Of a DNA stretch of 64,000 nt, positions 8,267 to 17,119 are shown piece by piece (the stretch's first letter is position 1; each line of letters begins with the position of its first letter). The stretch is taken from positions 41,013-105,012 of the forward strand of contig JAZKDW010000043.1 in NCBI GenBank assembly GCA_040387375.1. Direction: 5' to 3'. A program made the translations under genes and the position numbers. The stretch comes from JAZKDW01 sp040387375. GTDB taxonomy: Bacteria; Pseudomonadota; Gammaproteobacteria; Burkholderiales; Burkholderiaceae_D. Under the pieces are notes generated by a model. The model did no database searches and was not told the origin of the DNA. It saw only the letters and a program-made list of their open reading frames with translations.

Positions 8267-8809
8267 ATGAGCAATCCGATCAAAATGCTGGCTGGCATCA
8301 CCATCATCACGGGACTGGCAGCCTGCGCCAGCACACCCATGACGATGAAGGCCCCCGATGCGCCTGTCGCCGTGACAGTTCCGGCCGGTAACCGCCCGGT
8401 CATGACCGCGCTGGGCGCCGGCGACCTGAACTATGAATGCCGTGCCAAGGCCGGCATGGCAGGCGCCTTTGAATGGGTGTTCACCGGGCCTGACGCCGTG
8501 TTATATGACAAGAACAGGATGGCAGTCGGGAAATATTACGGTGGCCCGACCTGGGAATCGAAGGACGGCAGCAAGGTAACCGGCAAACAACTGGCCGTTG
8601 CCCCCGGTGCGGCAGGTGCGATTCCGCTGCAACTGGTGCAGACCGGTCCGGCCATGGGTGAAGGCGCGATGAAGGGAATTACTTACATCCAGCGTCTGAA
8701 TACCGTGGGTGGCGTGGCGCCGGCGGATGTGTGCGGTGCGGGTAATGTGGGAGAGAAGAAACTGGTCAAGTATCAGGCCGATTACGTGTTTTATAAAGCG
8801 GCCATGTAA
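8267..8809 (+). CDS. DUF3455 domain lipoprotein
   Basis: The 180-aa protein has a lipobox LAACAS at about residue 20. It matches the DUF3455 pattern: DLNYECRAKAG, AFEWVFTGPDAVLYD, GKYYGGPTWESKDGSKVTG, and a C-terminal YQADYVFY. AAGGAG lies six bases before the ATG. The function of the family is unknown and the protein is predicted to sit in the envelope. It stands alone and is followed by a strong terminator. Confidence 0.85.
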   Translation: MSNPIKMLAGITIITGLAACASTPMTMKAPDAPVAVTVPAGNRPVMTALGAGDLNYECRAKAGMAGAFEWVFTGPDAVLYDKNRMAVGKYYGGPTWESKDGSKVTGKQLAVAPGAAGAIPLQLVQTGPAMGEGAMKGITYIQRLNTVGGVAPADVCGAGNVGEKKLVKYQADYVFYKAAM

Positions 8810-8836
8810 TCTGGATTGTCGTTGAGCCTGGCTTGC

Positions 8837-8872
8837 AATGCCCCCGTTTGTGTTTGTACGGGGGCATTTTTT
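8837..8872 (+). terminator. Rho-independent terminator
   Basis: An 11-bp perfect stem (8837-8847 with 8858-8868), a 10-base loop and a T run to 8872 lie 27 bases after the DUF3455 stop codon. Confidence 0.9.
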
Positions 8873-8947
8873 GGTGTAAAGCGCGGGATGATGTTGCAAT
8901 TGACTGGAAAGCTGCCGTTGTAGAAAAGCAGATACAACAAATCCTGA

Positions 8948-8980
8948 TAAAGTAGAATTTTTTATATTTATCCTACTTTA
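8948..8980. promoter_or_regulatory. Distal hipBA operator
   Basis: TAAAGTAG (8948-8955) and CTACTTTA (8973-8980) are perfect inverted arms separated by an AT-rich 17 bases. TCCTACTTTA here (8971-8980) recurs at 9034-9043 in the proximal operator. Two spaced copies suggest cooperative HipB binding, as known for hipBA autoregulation. Confidence 0.6.
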
Positions 8981-8992
8981 GCGACAAATATC

Positions 8993-9043
8993 TTGACCGA
9001 TCATGCCTAAGAAGATAGGATTTATCCATTAAATCCTACTTTA
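8993..9043 (+). promoter_or_regulatory. hipBA promoter with overlapping palindromic operator
   Basis: TTGACC (8993-8998), 17 bases, TAGGAT (9016-9021) form a good sigma-70 promoter. The -10 is the left arm of a perfect palindrome TAGGATTTA-TCCAT-TAAATCCTA (9016-9038). A repressor bound there would block the promoter, which is the expected autoregulation by HipB (with HipA as co-repressor). The start ATG of hipB lies at 9050, without an obvious Shine-Dalgarno sequence. Confidence 0.7.
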
Positions 9044-9049
9044 CTTAAC

Positions 9050-9361
9050 ATGCAAACCCTTCAAAAAATCGCCAGCACACTCCGCCATCGCCAGAAACTC
9101 GAAGGCGTCAGCCAGGAGCGCCTGCGTGGCGATGTAGGCGTGTCGCGGCAAACCCTGACGAATGTCCTCAGCGGCGAACACGACTACAAGTTGACGACCT
9201 TGCTGGCCGTAGCAGACCGGCTGGGATTCGAGATGGTGCTGGTGCCCAAGGAGGCTGCAAGCGGCCTCTCCACCACCACGCCCACCGCACCTCTGGTCAA
9301 GACCAGGGTACAGGCCGCGCTGGAGCGGCTTGAAACGCGCAAGCGGGAAGACAAGTCCTGA
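9050..9361 (+). CDS. hipB: HipB-like antitoxin (XRE family)
   Basis: The 103-aa protein has an N-terminal XRE helix-turn-helix (about 5-65: QERLRGDVGVSRQTLTNVLSG, then KLTTLLAVADRLGFEMVLVPK). A flexible Thr/Pro stretch and a basic helical tail follow. It overlaps hipA by the ATGA arrangement at 9360-9363, so translation is coupled. The role inferred from the family is to neutralise HipA and repress the operon through the palindromes upstream. Confidence 0.85.
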   Translation: MQTLQKIASTLRHRQKLEGVSQERLRGDVGVSRQTLTNVLSGEHDYKLTTLLAVADRLGFEMVLVPKEAASGLSTTTPTAPLVKTRVQAALERLETRKREDKS

Positions 9362-10776
9362 TGAACGTAAAGGCGCTGGGTATCTACCTGGGCAAGGACC
9401 TGCGCATCGGCGTGCTGTTCCAGTACGCGATGCAGGGGGCGGACATCATCAACCGTTTTGTCGCCGATGAAAAATTCATCGCGCAGCCGCACGCGCCTAC
9501 TCTGTCCGCATCCTTTGAAGCGGCCACCCCTCGCGAGCAGGAAATCTTCTGGCGCGATATTCGTGCAGTGCCCTTCAACGGCCGCTCGTCGGTGCGGGAC
9601 AAGAGCTGGCTGCTGCCTTCGTTCTTCCAGAACCTGTTGCCGGAAGGTGTGTTCCGGGATCACGTGGCCGAGCTACGCCAGTGTGATCCGAAAGACCATT
9701 TCGAAATACTGGCGGCGTGCGGACGCGATTTGCCCGGCAATGTTTACGCCTTGCCGCTTGAATTGACGCGCGACCAGCTCGCAACCTATGTCACGCAGAA
9801 CGCCGACGCGCTGGAAATGACGGTGACCGCGGAACCGATGGAAGAAGGCATGTCCCTGTCGGGTGTCCAGCCCAAGCTGGGCGTCATCAGGGAGGGCGAC
9901 CGTTATGTCGGCCGAACGAAGGACCACGATACCCACATCATTGCCAAGCTGCCTGTTGTCGGCCAGCCGAACCTGCCGGAGCTCGAGCACCTGTCGCTGC
10001 AACTGGCCGCAGCGGCCGGGGTGAGCGTGTGCGAAGCGTACCTGGAGCCGCTCGAGGTACTGGCGGTCGAGCATGGCTACGACCTCGGCGATGCGAACGG
10101 CAAGACCAACTTCCTGGCCGTGATCCGCTACGACCGCTTTCCGGGCGGGCGCATCCACTGCGAGGATTTCGCGCAGGTGCTGGGCGAGATGCCTGAAGAT
10201 AAATACCTGGGCGCGCAAGCCAGCTATCTGTCGGTCGCCGCGGCATTGCTGGGCTTTCCCAGCCTGGGCGAGCCGGCCGTACACGAGCTGTTGCGGCGGC
10301 TGATGGTCAATGAACTGCTGGGTAATTCAGACATGCATCTCAAGAACATCGGACTGCGTTATCCGGATGGCATCACACCCGAATTCCCGCCCGCTTACGA
10401 TATCGTCGGTTACGCTGCATTAAGCAAACGATCCGGCCATGCCTTGCAGATCATGCCCCGGGAAACGCCCCCGAAACCGGGCAAGGCGCGAAGCGCCGAA
10501 GGAGGAAGGCCGGCCAAGCCATCCCTGACGCCGGCGGTATTACGCGCATTTACGTCCGCCCTGGGGATTCCGGAAAAGCCGGCCCAGCGGGTATTGCGGG
10601 ATTGCGTTAAAGCGGCTCATGAACACTGGCCGGCGATGATCGGGAAATCCCTGTTGACCGCGCAGCAAAAGGAGCGCTTGTCGGCACATTTCCTGAGCCA
10701 TCCGATGATTCAGTCCCTGGAACGACGGGTTCAGCTTGCCGCTGCACGCGATACGCCTTGTCCTAACCAGATGTGA
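9361..10776 (+). CDS. hipA: HipA-like toxin, Ser/Thr kinase
   Basis: The 471-aa protein carries the HipA N-terminal subdomain (about 1-110, LLPSFFQNLLPEG) and the kinase core. Visible are the Ser-rich loop MSLSGVQPKLGV (S165/S167, the equivalent of the autophosphorylated loop), the catalytic motif GNSDMHLKN (D324) and the metal-binding YDIV (D347). All catalytic residues appear intact. Known HipA toxins phosphorylate glutamyl-tRNA synthetase and cause growth arrest and persistence. The C terminus is longer than the core and includes a basic KPGKARSAEGG linker. No phage or transposon genes flank the pair. Confidence 0.9.
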   Translation: MNVKALGIYLGKDLRIGVLFQYAMQGADIINRFVADEKFIAQPHAPTLSASFEAATPREQEIFWRDIRAVPFNGRSSVRDKSWLLPSFFQNLLPEGVFRDHVAELRQCDPKDHFEILAACGRDLPGNVYALPLELTRDQLATYVTQNADALEMTVTAEPMEEGMSLSGVQPKLGVIREGDRYVGRTKDHDTHIIAKLPVVGQPNLPELEHLSLQLAAAAGVSVCEAYLEPLEVLAVEHGYDLGDANGKTNFLAVIRYDRFPGGRIHCEDFAQVLGEMPEDKYLGAQASYLSVAAALLGFPSLGEPAVHELLRRLMVNELLGNSDMHLKNIGLRYPDGITPEFPPAYDIVGYAALSKRSGHALQIMPRETPPKPGKARSAEGGRPAKPSLTPAVLRAFTSALGIPEKPAQRVLRDCVKAAHEHWPAMIGKSLLTAQQKERLSAHFLSHPMIQSLERRVQLAAARDTPCPNQM

Positions 10777-10897
10777 ACCCGGAAACAGCAATCGTGTGCA
10801 TCGCTGCCAGCCGCGGCGCCTGCCGCAAGAGCGCACCACCCGCACAATCTTTGTCGTTTACAATCGACCTCATGGAAAATTTTGTACGAGGCTCACG

Positions 10898-12559
10898 TTG
10901 ACACAACTCCCACTCTCCCCACGCCCCGCGGCCACCCTGATCCTGGTGCGCGATGGCGCCCAGGGACTCGAGGTATTCCTGATGCAGCGCACGCTGAAGG
11001 CTTCCTTCATGGCCGGCGCCTATGTATTCCCTGGCGGCGCCGTCGATGCGGCGGATGCCAGCGAACTATGGGAAACGCATGACGGCGCCAGCAACGATGC
11101 CAGCATCAGCCGCACGCTCGATGTGGAACGGGGCGGCCTCGCCTACCTGATCGCCGCCATCCGTGAATGTTTTGAAGAGTCGGGACTGCTGCTGGCCCGC
11201 GATGCGCAGGGCCGCACACTGGCCTTGCGCGATGCGGCCATCGTTGAAGAATTTTCCGCGTTGCGCAAGAAAATGAATGCAGGCGAAGTGACGCTGGCCG
11301 ACATCTGCAGCGCCAATCGGCTGCAGCTGACGGTGGATGAGTTGATGTACTACGCGCACTGGATCACACCACCGGGTTCGCCGCGCCGTTTTGATACCCG
11401 TTTTTTCGTCGCCGTTGCGCCGCCGGAGCAAACGCCGACGCCGGACGGCACCGAGACCATCGACCATGTCTGGATCCGCCCGGCCGACGCCCTCGAGCGT
11501 CGCGGCCGCGGTGAAATGATCGTCGCGTTTCCGACGGGGCATACACTGGAACAGCTGGCCGCCTTCCCCGATACGAAAGCACTGATGGAGCATGGCCGCA
11601 GCGGTGCGGTGCTGGTGCGCGCGCCCTGGCCGTCCACCGGGCGCGACGGCCGCAAGATGCTGCTGCCGGAAGACCCGCCGTATGCCGAAGCCCGCAAGCT
11701 CGATCCGGTCGGCACTGGAAACGTAGCCGCCTTCATCACGCCTGGCGAGGTAGTCCAGCTGTCCAACAGGGTGCGCCGCATCACCGCCCCCAATCCCGGA
11801 TTCATGACCGGTCCGGGAACCAACAGCTATCTGGTTGGCGCCGGCGGCGACATCGCGGTGATCGATCCGGGTCCGGCACTCGACGCGCATGTCCAGACCC
11901 TGATTGCCGAAGGCGGCGCACGCATCCGCTGGATCCTGACAACCCACACGCACATGGACCATTCGCCGGCGGCATGCTTGTTAAAAGCCCTGACCGGCGC
12001 CGAACTGCTCGGCATGCCGCCCCCCGATTTTGAACGTCAGGACCAGAGCTTCCGTCCGGACCGGATCCTGCGGCATGGCGAACGTATCGCGCTGGACGGC
12101 TGCACGCTGCGCGTGATCCACACGCCGGGACACGCGTCCAACCACCTGTGCTATTTGCTGGAAGAAGAACAGTTGCTGTTCACCGGCGACCATATCATGC
12201 AGGGCTCAACCGTTGTCATCAATCCGCCCGATGGCGACATGGGCGTCTATCTCGCGTCGCTGCGCTTGCTGCAAGAGGAAAACACCACATGGCTGGCGCC
12301 CGGGCATGGTTTCCTGATGGACCGGCCGCTGGAGCGCATCGAGCGCCTTTTGGGTCACCGCCTGGCGCGCGAAAGCAAGGTGTTCGACGCGCTGCGCCAG
12401 CGCGACGCAGCGGCCATTGAAGAATTGCTGCCGCTGGTTTATGACGATGTGCCGGCGCAGAGACATGTGATGGCGGCCAGGTCATTGCTGGCCCATCTGC
12501 TCAAGCTGCGGGCGGACGGCGCGGTGGCGGAAAAGGATGGTCAATGGTCGCTCGCATGA
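10898..12559 (+). CDS. NUDIX hydrolase - metallo-beta-lactamase fusion
   Basis: The start is taken as TTG 10898, with GAGG six bases upstream and the NUDIX domain beginning at once (RPAATLILVRDG). This gives 553 aa. Residues 1 to about 260 resemble NUDT19-type NUDIX proteins, with FMAGAYVFPGGAVDAAD and RECFEESGLLLARD. Residues about 280-550 are an MBL domain with THTHMDHSPAACLL, TPGHASNHLCY, FTGDHIM and a C-terminal winged-helix segment as in LACTB2. NUDIX members cleave CoA or nucleoside diphosphates. LACTB2-like MBL proteins hydrolyse RNA or thioesters. The two motifs sit in one uninterrupted frame, so the fusion is real in the sequence. The substrate is unknown. Confidence 0.85.
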   Translation: MTQLPLSPRPAATLILVRDGAQGLEVFLMQRTLKASFMAGAYVFPGGAVDAADASELWETHDGASNDASISRTLDVERGGLAYLIAAIRECFEESGLLLARDAQGRTLALRDAAIVEEFSALRKKMNAGEVTLADICSANRLQLTVDELMYYAHWITPPGSPRRFDTRFFVAVAPPEQTPTPDGTETIDHVWIRPADALERRGRGEMIVAFPTGHTLEQLAAFPDTKALMEHGRSGAVLVRAPWPSTGRDGRKMLLPEDPPYAEARKLDPVGTGNVAAFITPGEVVQLSNRVRRITAPNPGFMTGPGTNSYLVGAGGDIAVIDPGPALDAHVQTLIAEGGARIRWILTTHTHMDHSPAACLLKALTGAELLGMPPPDFERQDQSFRPDRILRHGERIALDGCTLRVIHTPGHASNHLCYLLEEEQLLFTGDHIMQGSTVVINPPDGDMGVYLASLRLLQEENTTWLAPGHGFLMDRPLERIERLLGHRLARESKVFDALRQRDAAAIEELLPLVYDDVPAQRHVMAARSLLAHLLKLRADGAVAEKDGQWSLA

Positions 12560-12598
12560 CGGCGCCGGCCTGACAAAACAGGAAGCGCGAGCACTAAA

Positions 12599-13108
12599 TT
12601 ATCGCTCGCGGGCTTGAAGCAGCGGCATGACCAGCAAGCCGAGCAAGCCTGCAAAGGCGATTTTTTCGGCCGGGACAGTCGGCTCGGTCATCAGCAGGTT
12701 GATGGTGCCCAGGCATTCTCCCCTGAACACCACCGGCACATTGATCACCGATTGCAGACCCAGCCGGATGATCACGTCGTGGTCATCGAAGTCGGCCCGG
12801 ATTGCGTCCGCGCCTTCCCCCACATAAATCCGCTTGTCCAGCAGCACCTGCTGTCCCCACGGCGTGCCGCGCTTCGCTTTTCGCCCTCCCGGCGGATAGG
12901 CCACCGGATTGGAGCTGTAGAGCCGCACCACTTCCATTGATGATGCATCGAAGCGGTTGACGGTACACAGGACATGGCGCAGCGTCGGTGCGGCAAACAC
13001 CTCGAGCGCCGCGCAGACGCGGATGACCGGGTTTTCGGTCTCTGCGTAGGCTCCGGCGACGTCGCCGAGGGACGCCAGGACGTCCCCGGCTGAAGATGAA
13101 AAGTTCAT
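12599..13108 (-). CDS. GAF domain protein
   Basis: The 169-aa protein is a single GAF domain: RHVLCTVNRFDASSMEVVRLYSSNPVAYP, then YVGEGADAIRADFDDHDVIIRLGLQSVINVPVVFRGE and GTINLLM. Such small GAF proteins bind a small ligand. It ends the operon GGT-Bug-GAF (minus strand), 13 bases after the Bug gene. Association with Bug receptors is common in Burkholderiales, so it may sense the same substrate. A GC-rich inverted repeat without a T run lies at its 3' end. Confidence 0.85.
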   Translation of the reverse strand: MNFSSSAGDVLASLGDVAGAYAETENPVIRVCAALEVFAAPTLRHVLCTVNRFDASSMEVVRLYSSNPVAYPPGGRKAKRGTPWGQQVLLDKRIYVGEGADAIRADFDDHDVIIRLGLQSVINVPVVFRGECLGTINLLMTEPTVPAEKIAFAGLLGLLVMPLLQARER

Positions 13109-13121
13109 GATGGAAGCGCGA

Positions 13122-14090
13122 TCATTCAGCCGTGATGTTGAGTTCCCTGATCAGCTTTCCATAACGGTCCGCATCATGGCGCAGGGTTTTGCCGAAACCC
13201 TCGGGCGTTGATTGCACCACCTGCACACCCATCGCGGACATTTTTTCGCGCACCTCCGGCAGCGCCATGATACGGTTGATTTCACCGTTCAGGCGCATCG
13301 TCACGGCAGGCGGCATGTCGGCCGGACCAAAGGCACCGTACCAGACGGCCAATTCATATCCCGGCACGGTTTCAGCCACCGTCGGTGTATTGGGCAATAG
13401 CGGCGCGCGTGCGGATTCAGTCACGGCCAGGAGATTGAGCTTGCCGGTTTTGACATGGGGAAGCGTCTGCGTGCCAGCGCTGAACAACAGCTGGGTCTGC
13501 CCCGCGACGGTGTCCATTACCGCCGGCGCACCACCCTTGTAGGGAACATGCAGCATCTGGACGCCGGTGGCTTTTTCGAAGATCACCGCACTCAGGTGGT
13601 TGGTCGATCCGGGACCCGCGGTCGCATAGGCAAGTTTGCCGGGATTGGCCTTGGCATACGCGATCAGCTCCTTGACGTTCTTCGCGGGAACCGCGGCGTT
13701 GGTCACCATCGTATTGGTCACATACGCCAGCAGCGAAATCGGGGTGAAGTCGTCAACCGAGCGAAACGGCATGTTCTTGTACAAGGCATGGTTCATCGCA
13801 TGTGTGCTCATCGATCCGACCAGCAGGGTGTAACCATCCGGCCTGGAGCGTGCGACGGCATGCGAGCCAATATTGCCGGAGGCGCCCGGTTTGTTCTCGA
13901 CGATGACCGTCTGTCCCAGCGACCGCGTCAGGTGGTCGGCCAGCAAGCGCGCCAGGATGTCCGTCGATCCGCCCGCAGCCCAGGGCACGATCAGCGTGAT
14001 GGGTTTTTCCGGCCAGGCCGCGTGTGCGATGCCAGCGCCAAAAGACAAGGCCAGCGTGGTTAATACAATCAGTTTTCGAAACAGTGGCAT
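13122..14090 (-). CDS. Bug-family periplasmic solute receptor
   Basis: The 322-aa protein has a signal peptide (LALSFGAGIAHA) and the Bug/TctC hallmarks WPEKPITLIVPWAAGGSTDILARLLA, SHAVARSRPDGYTLL and HVPYKGGAPAVMD. Bug proteins bind carboxylates or amides for tripartite tricarboxylate transporters or act as sensors. No TctA/TctB gene is present, which is usual for orphan Bug receptors. GGAG lies seven bases before the ATG. Its place after a gamma-glutamyltransferase gene suggests a ligand related to that enzyme's substrate. Confidence 0.92.
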   Translation of the reverse strand: MPLFRKLIVLTTLALSFGAGIAHAAWPEKPITLIVPWAAGGSTDILARLLADHLTRSLGQTVIVENKPGASGNIGSHAVARSRPDGYTLLVGSMSTHAMNHALYKNMPFRSVDDFTPISLLAYVTNTMVTNAAVPAKNVKELIAYAKANPGKLAYATAGPGSTNHLSAVIFEKATGVQMLHVPYKGGAPAVMDTVAGQTQLLFSAGTQTLPHVKTGKLNLLAVTESARAPLLPNTPTVAETVPGYELAVWYGAFGPADMPPAVTMRLNGEINRIMALPEVREKMSAMGVQVVQSTPEGFGKTLRHDADRYGKLIRELNITAE

Positions 14091-14144
14091 GTTGGATCTC
14101 CGGTGATGGAAAAGGGGAAGGACTTGAACCCAAAAAAATTTTTA

Positions 14145-15983
14145 CTAGCGGCCGACCGCATAACCCTGCATGCCGCGCGCATTGGCGGCGGCGCGCAGCA
14201 CCAGTCGGCCTGATGCGTCGCGTTCCTGGGTGCAGGCCGAAATCCGGCCTTCCGACCAGGGCTCTCCGACCTTGACCTCATGACCGGCTGCGCGTAATGC
14301 CGCGATCGCCGCTTCGCCAAACCGCGATTCCACGGTCACACGGTTTTGCACCACCGTGCGCGGCCAGAACGAACTTGGAAAATGGTCGATGTGCCACGCG
14401 GGCGCGTCAATCGCTTCCTGCAAGTTCATGCCGTGGACGACGTGGCGCAGGAAAAAGGCGACCGTCCACTGGTCCTGCTGATCGCCGCCAGGCGTGCCAA
14501 AGGCCATGTAAGGCCGGCCATCGCGCAGCGCCATGCATGGAGAGAGAGTGGTGGACGGACGTTTGCCGGGCTTCAACTGGCCAGGCACGCCATCGTCCAG
14601 CCAGCTCATCTGCAAGCGCGTGTTGATGGGAAATCCGAGTGCCGGAATGACCGGGCTGGAAGATAGCCAGCCGCCCGACGGTGTGGCCGAGACCATGTTG
14701 CCCTCGCGATCGATGACATCAAGATGGCAGGTATCACCGACGAAAATTTCGCGTTCGGCCCATTCCCTGACCGGCGGCAGCGCAGCGAAGGTCGGTTCAC
14801 CGACGCCGAAACGAGTATCGGATGTGGCCAGCGTGCGCACGCCCGCCAGCAGATCCGGCAGCCGCGGCACGCGCCCGCCGGGCTGGCCCGGATCCAGTGC
14901 CGTTGCCGCTTTTGCGCCGATGCGGCCGTAGCGCGCCAGGCCATACGCATCCGACAGCAGTTCCGCGAGAGGCACATCGGCATGATCCGGATCGCCATAC
15001 CACGCAAGGCGATCGGCCATGGCCAGCTTGGCGGCTTCAGCCAGCTGGTGCACGAACTCGGGCGAGTCCGGCGCCAGCGATTCCAGGCCGGCGTGCCGCA
15101 GTATCGCCAACTGCTGCAGGAACGCGGGGCCCTGCGACCACACGCCGCATTTGGCAACCGTGTAGCGCCCATAGTCGACGGTGGCAGGCTCTTCATAACG
15201 CGCCGTCCATCCAGCCATGTCGGCATAGCGCAGCAAGCCGGTATTACACTGGCCGGTCGTATCGCGCACCGCCTCTTGCGTATAAAAACTGTCGATCTCG
15301 GTCGCCACAAAACCGCGGTACCAGACATCCAGCGCGGCGTCGATCTGACGCACCCGATCGTCACCGCCGGCTTCGGTCGCCTGTTCAATGATGCGGGTAT
15401 AAGTGCCGGCAATCGCGGGACTGCGGAACAATTCGCCCGCCGCCGGAATGCGGCCGCCCGGCAGCCAGACTGCGGCCGAGGAATTCCAGTCGCTGCGGAA
15501 CAGGCTTTCCACCGCGACGATCGCCTGCACCACACGCGGCACCAGCGGAAATCCATCCCGTGCATAGTCGATCGCCGGACGCAGCACCTCCGCCAGCGAC
15601 CAGGTGCCATAGTCGCGCAACATGGTCAGCCAGGCGCCGAACGCGCCCGGCACCGTTGCCGGCAGCAAGCCTATACCGGGCACAAGATCGAGTCCCAGCG
15701 CGCGGAAGTAATCAGGCGTGGCCAGCGCCGGGGCAACGCCCTGCCCGCACACCACACGCATGCGGCCCTCGCGTTGGCTCCACAACATCAGCGGCGCCTC
15801 GCCGCCCGGCCCGTTCAGATGCGGCTCGACTACCTGCAGCACGAAGCCGCCGGCTACGGCTGCATCGAACGCATTTCCGCCGCGTTCCAGAACCCCCATT
15901 GCGGTTTGCGAAGCAAGCCAGTGCGTGGAAGCAGCAACGCCAAAGGTGCCGCTGATTTCGGGTCGGGTCGTGAATGTTGACAT
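14145..15983 (-). CDS. Gamma-glutamyltransferase family protein
   Basis: The 612-aa protein has the GGT/Ntn-hydrolase fold: TQTAMGVLERGGNAFDAAVAGGFVLQVVEPHLNGPGGEAPLML near the N terminus and the autocleavage site GDTCHLDVIDREGNMVSATPSGGW, where Thr would become the new N-terminal nucleophile. No signal peptide is seen, so it is probably cytoplasmic like the YwrD group. Family members cleave gamma-glutamyl or similar amide bonds. It is the first gene of an operon with a Bug receptor and a GAF protein, divergent from a LysR gene. This context suggests catabolism of an imported amide. Confidence 0.9.
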   Translation of the reverse strand: MSTFTTRPEISGTFGVAASTHWLASQTAMGVLERGGNAFDAAVAGGFVLQVVEPHLNGPGGEAPLMLWSQREGRMRVVCGQGVAPALATPDYFRALGLDLVPGIGLLPATVPGAFGAWLTMLRDYGTWSLAEVLRPAIDYARDGFPLVPRVVQAIVAVESLFRSDWNSSAAVWLPGGRIPAAGELFRSPAIAGTYTRIIEQATEAGGDDRVRQIDAALDVWYRGFVATEIDSFYTQEAVRDTTGQCNTGLLRYADMAGWTARYEEPATVDYGRYTVAKCGVWSQGPAFLQQLAILRHAGLESLAPDSPEFVHQLAEAAKLAMADRLAWYGDPDHADVPLAELLSDAYGLARYGRIGAKAATALDPGQPGGRVPRLPDLLAGVRTLATSDTRFGVGEPTFAALPPVREWAEREIFVGDTCHLDVIDREGNMVSATPSGGWLSSSPVIPALGFPINTRLQMSWLDDGVPGQLKPGKRPSTTLSPCMALRDGRPYMAFGTPGGDQQDQWTVAFFLRHVVHGMNLQEAIDAPAWHIDHFPSSFWPRTVVQNRVTVESRFGEAAIAALRAAGHEVKVGEPWSEGRISACTQERDASGRLVLRAAANARGMQGYAVGR

Positions 15984-16018
15984 GATAAAAGCGCGCCTTT
16001 CAAGTCGATATCAGCCAC

Positions 16019-16037
16019 TATAATCCACCGCTATAAT
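16019..16037 (+). promoter_or_regulatory. Repeated TATAAT boxes in the LysR/GGT divergent region
   Basis: CTATAAT occurs twice (16018-16024 and 16031-16037), 13 bases apart, in the 95-base gap between the GGT operon and the divergent LysR gene. Either could be a -10 for the LysR gene, though no good -35 is visible. The repeat may instead be part of a LysR-type binding region. Confidence 0.3.
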
Positions 16038-16078
16038 GAACTTCCGCAATTTTTTAATAGCCCCATCGCATTTTACTT

Positions 16079-17077
16079 ATGCCTGAACCGACAAACCCGA
16101 CCGACCAGCTGTTAAGCCGCCTGCTGTCCAGATTGAAGATGCGGCATCTGATGCTGTTGCTGCACATCCGGCGTTTCGGCTCGCTGACCAGAGTGGCGCA
16201 GGAACTGGCAACGACGCAGTCCGCGGTAACGCAAACCCTGGCGGAGCTGGAGGGCATGTTCGGTGTGCCGCTGTTCGTGCGCACGGGCCGCGGCATGCGC
16301 GCGACGCCGCTGGGCGAAATCGCGCTGGCGCGCGCCGAACTGATGATGCAGGATCTGGAGCACTGGGCACGGGAGATGGAAAGCGTGGAAGCCGGCTTTG
16401 CGGCGCACCTGCATGTCGGCGTGATCCCCTTTGTGTCCGGCAAGCTGATCTGCGACGCCATCCTCCACACGCACGGCAAGGGCGGCAAGCTGGCCGTCAC
16501 CATCCGCGAAGCCACCAGCGATCAGCTGTTGCGGGCATTGCACGAGCACGAGCTGGACTGCGTGATTGCGCGCGCCACTGCGGCGGCCTGCATCCCGGGC
16601 ATCGTCCATGAGGTGCTGTACCACCAGTCACCGCGCCTGATCACCAACCCCCGCCTGGCCGGCCATCTGGCTGCCTTGCCGCTGGATTGGGCCAAGCTCG
16701 CGCGTCTGGACTGGATATTGCCGTCGCCCTCGACGCCGATCGGCGCCATGGTCAACGACCTTTTCATCCGCTCCGGCGTCCGTCCGCCGTCGCCGCTGAT
16801 CGAAACCTATTCTCTCAAGATCCTGGGCCACATGATCCAGAGCAGCGCGGCGGTAGTGTCGATCGTGCCGGCCGACATCGCCGACGAACTCGAGCGAACG
16901 GAGGGTGTAGCGTCGGTACCGTACAGACTGGATTGGCAACTGCCGCCGATTGCCCTGTTTCGCCGCCAGCGAGACATGCCGCTCAAGGTGGAGGACATGT
17001 TCGCGCAGGCCTTGAGAGAGCTGTGCATGCAATTCAATGGTGTACTGGGCAACCGGGTCAAGCCGAGTCAGGAATAA
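16079..17077 (+). CDS. LysR-family transcriptional regulator
   Basis: The 332-aa protein has an N-terminal LysR helix-turn-helix (about 20-80: MLLLHIRRFGSLTRVAQELATTQSAVTQTLAELEG, then LFVRTGRG) and a periplasmic-binding-like effector domain. It is divergent from the GGT-Bug-GAF operon with a 95-base gap, the classic arrangement for a LysR activator of that operon. The effector is unknown. Residues 1-20 form a short N-terminal extension before the helix-turn-helix. Confidence 0.93.
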   Translation: MPEPTNPTDQLLSRLLSRLKMRHLMLLLHIRRFGSLTRVAQELATTQSAVTQTLAELEGMFGVPLFVRTGRGMRATPLGEIALARAELMMQDLEHWAREMESVEAGFAAHLHVGVIPFVSGKLICDAILHTHGKGGKLAVTIREATSDQLLRALHEHELDCVIARATAAACIPGIVHEVLYHQSPRLITNPRLAGHLAALPLDWAKLARLDWILPSPSTPIGAMVNDLFIRSGVRPPSPLIETYSLKILGHMIQSSAAVVSIVPADIADELERTEGVASVPYRLDWQLPPIALFRRQRDMPLKVEDMFAQALRELCMQFNGVLGNRVKPSQE

Positions 17078-17119
17078 GGCTCAAGCTCTATGCCCCGGCA
17101 ACAGGATCGGGCATGGTGC

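Noticed and set aside
8900..10776. hipBA considered as part of a prophage or island
   Set aside because: No integrase, attachment repeats, tRNA or phage genes are nearby and composition does not shift clearly.
12588..12618. Inverted repeat between NUDIX-MBL and GAF genes considered as terminator
   Set aside because: A GCGAGC/GCTCGC stem is present but no T run follows on either strand, so it was not listed as a terminator.
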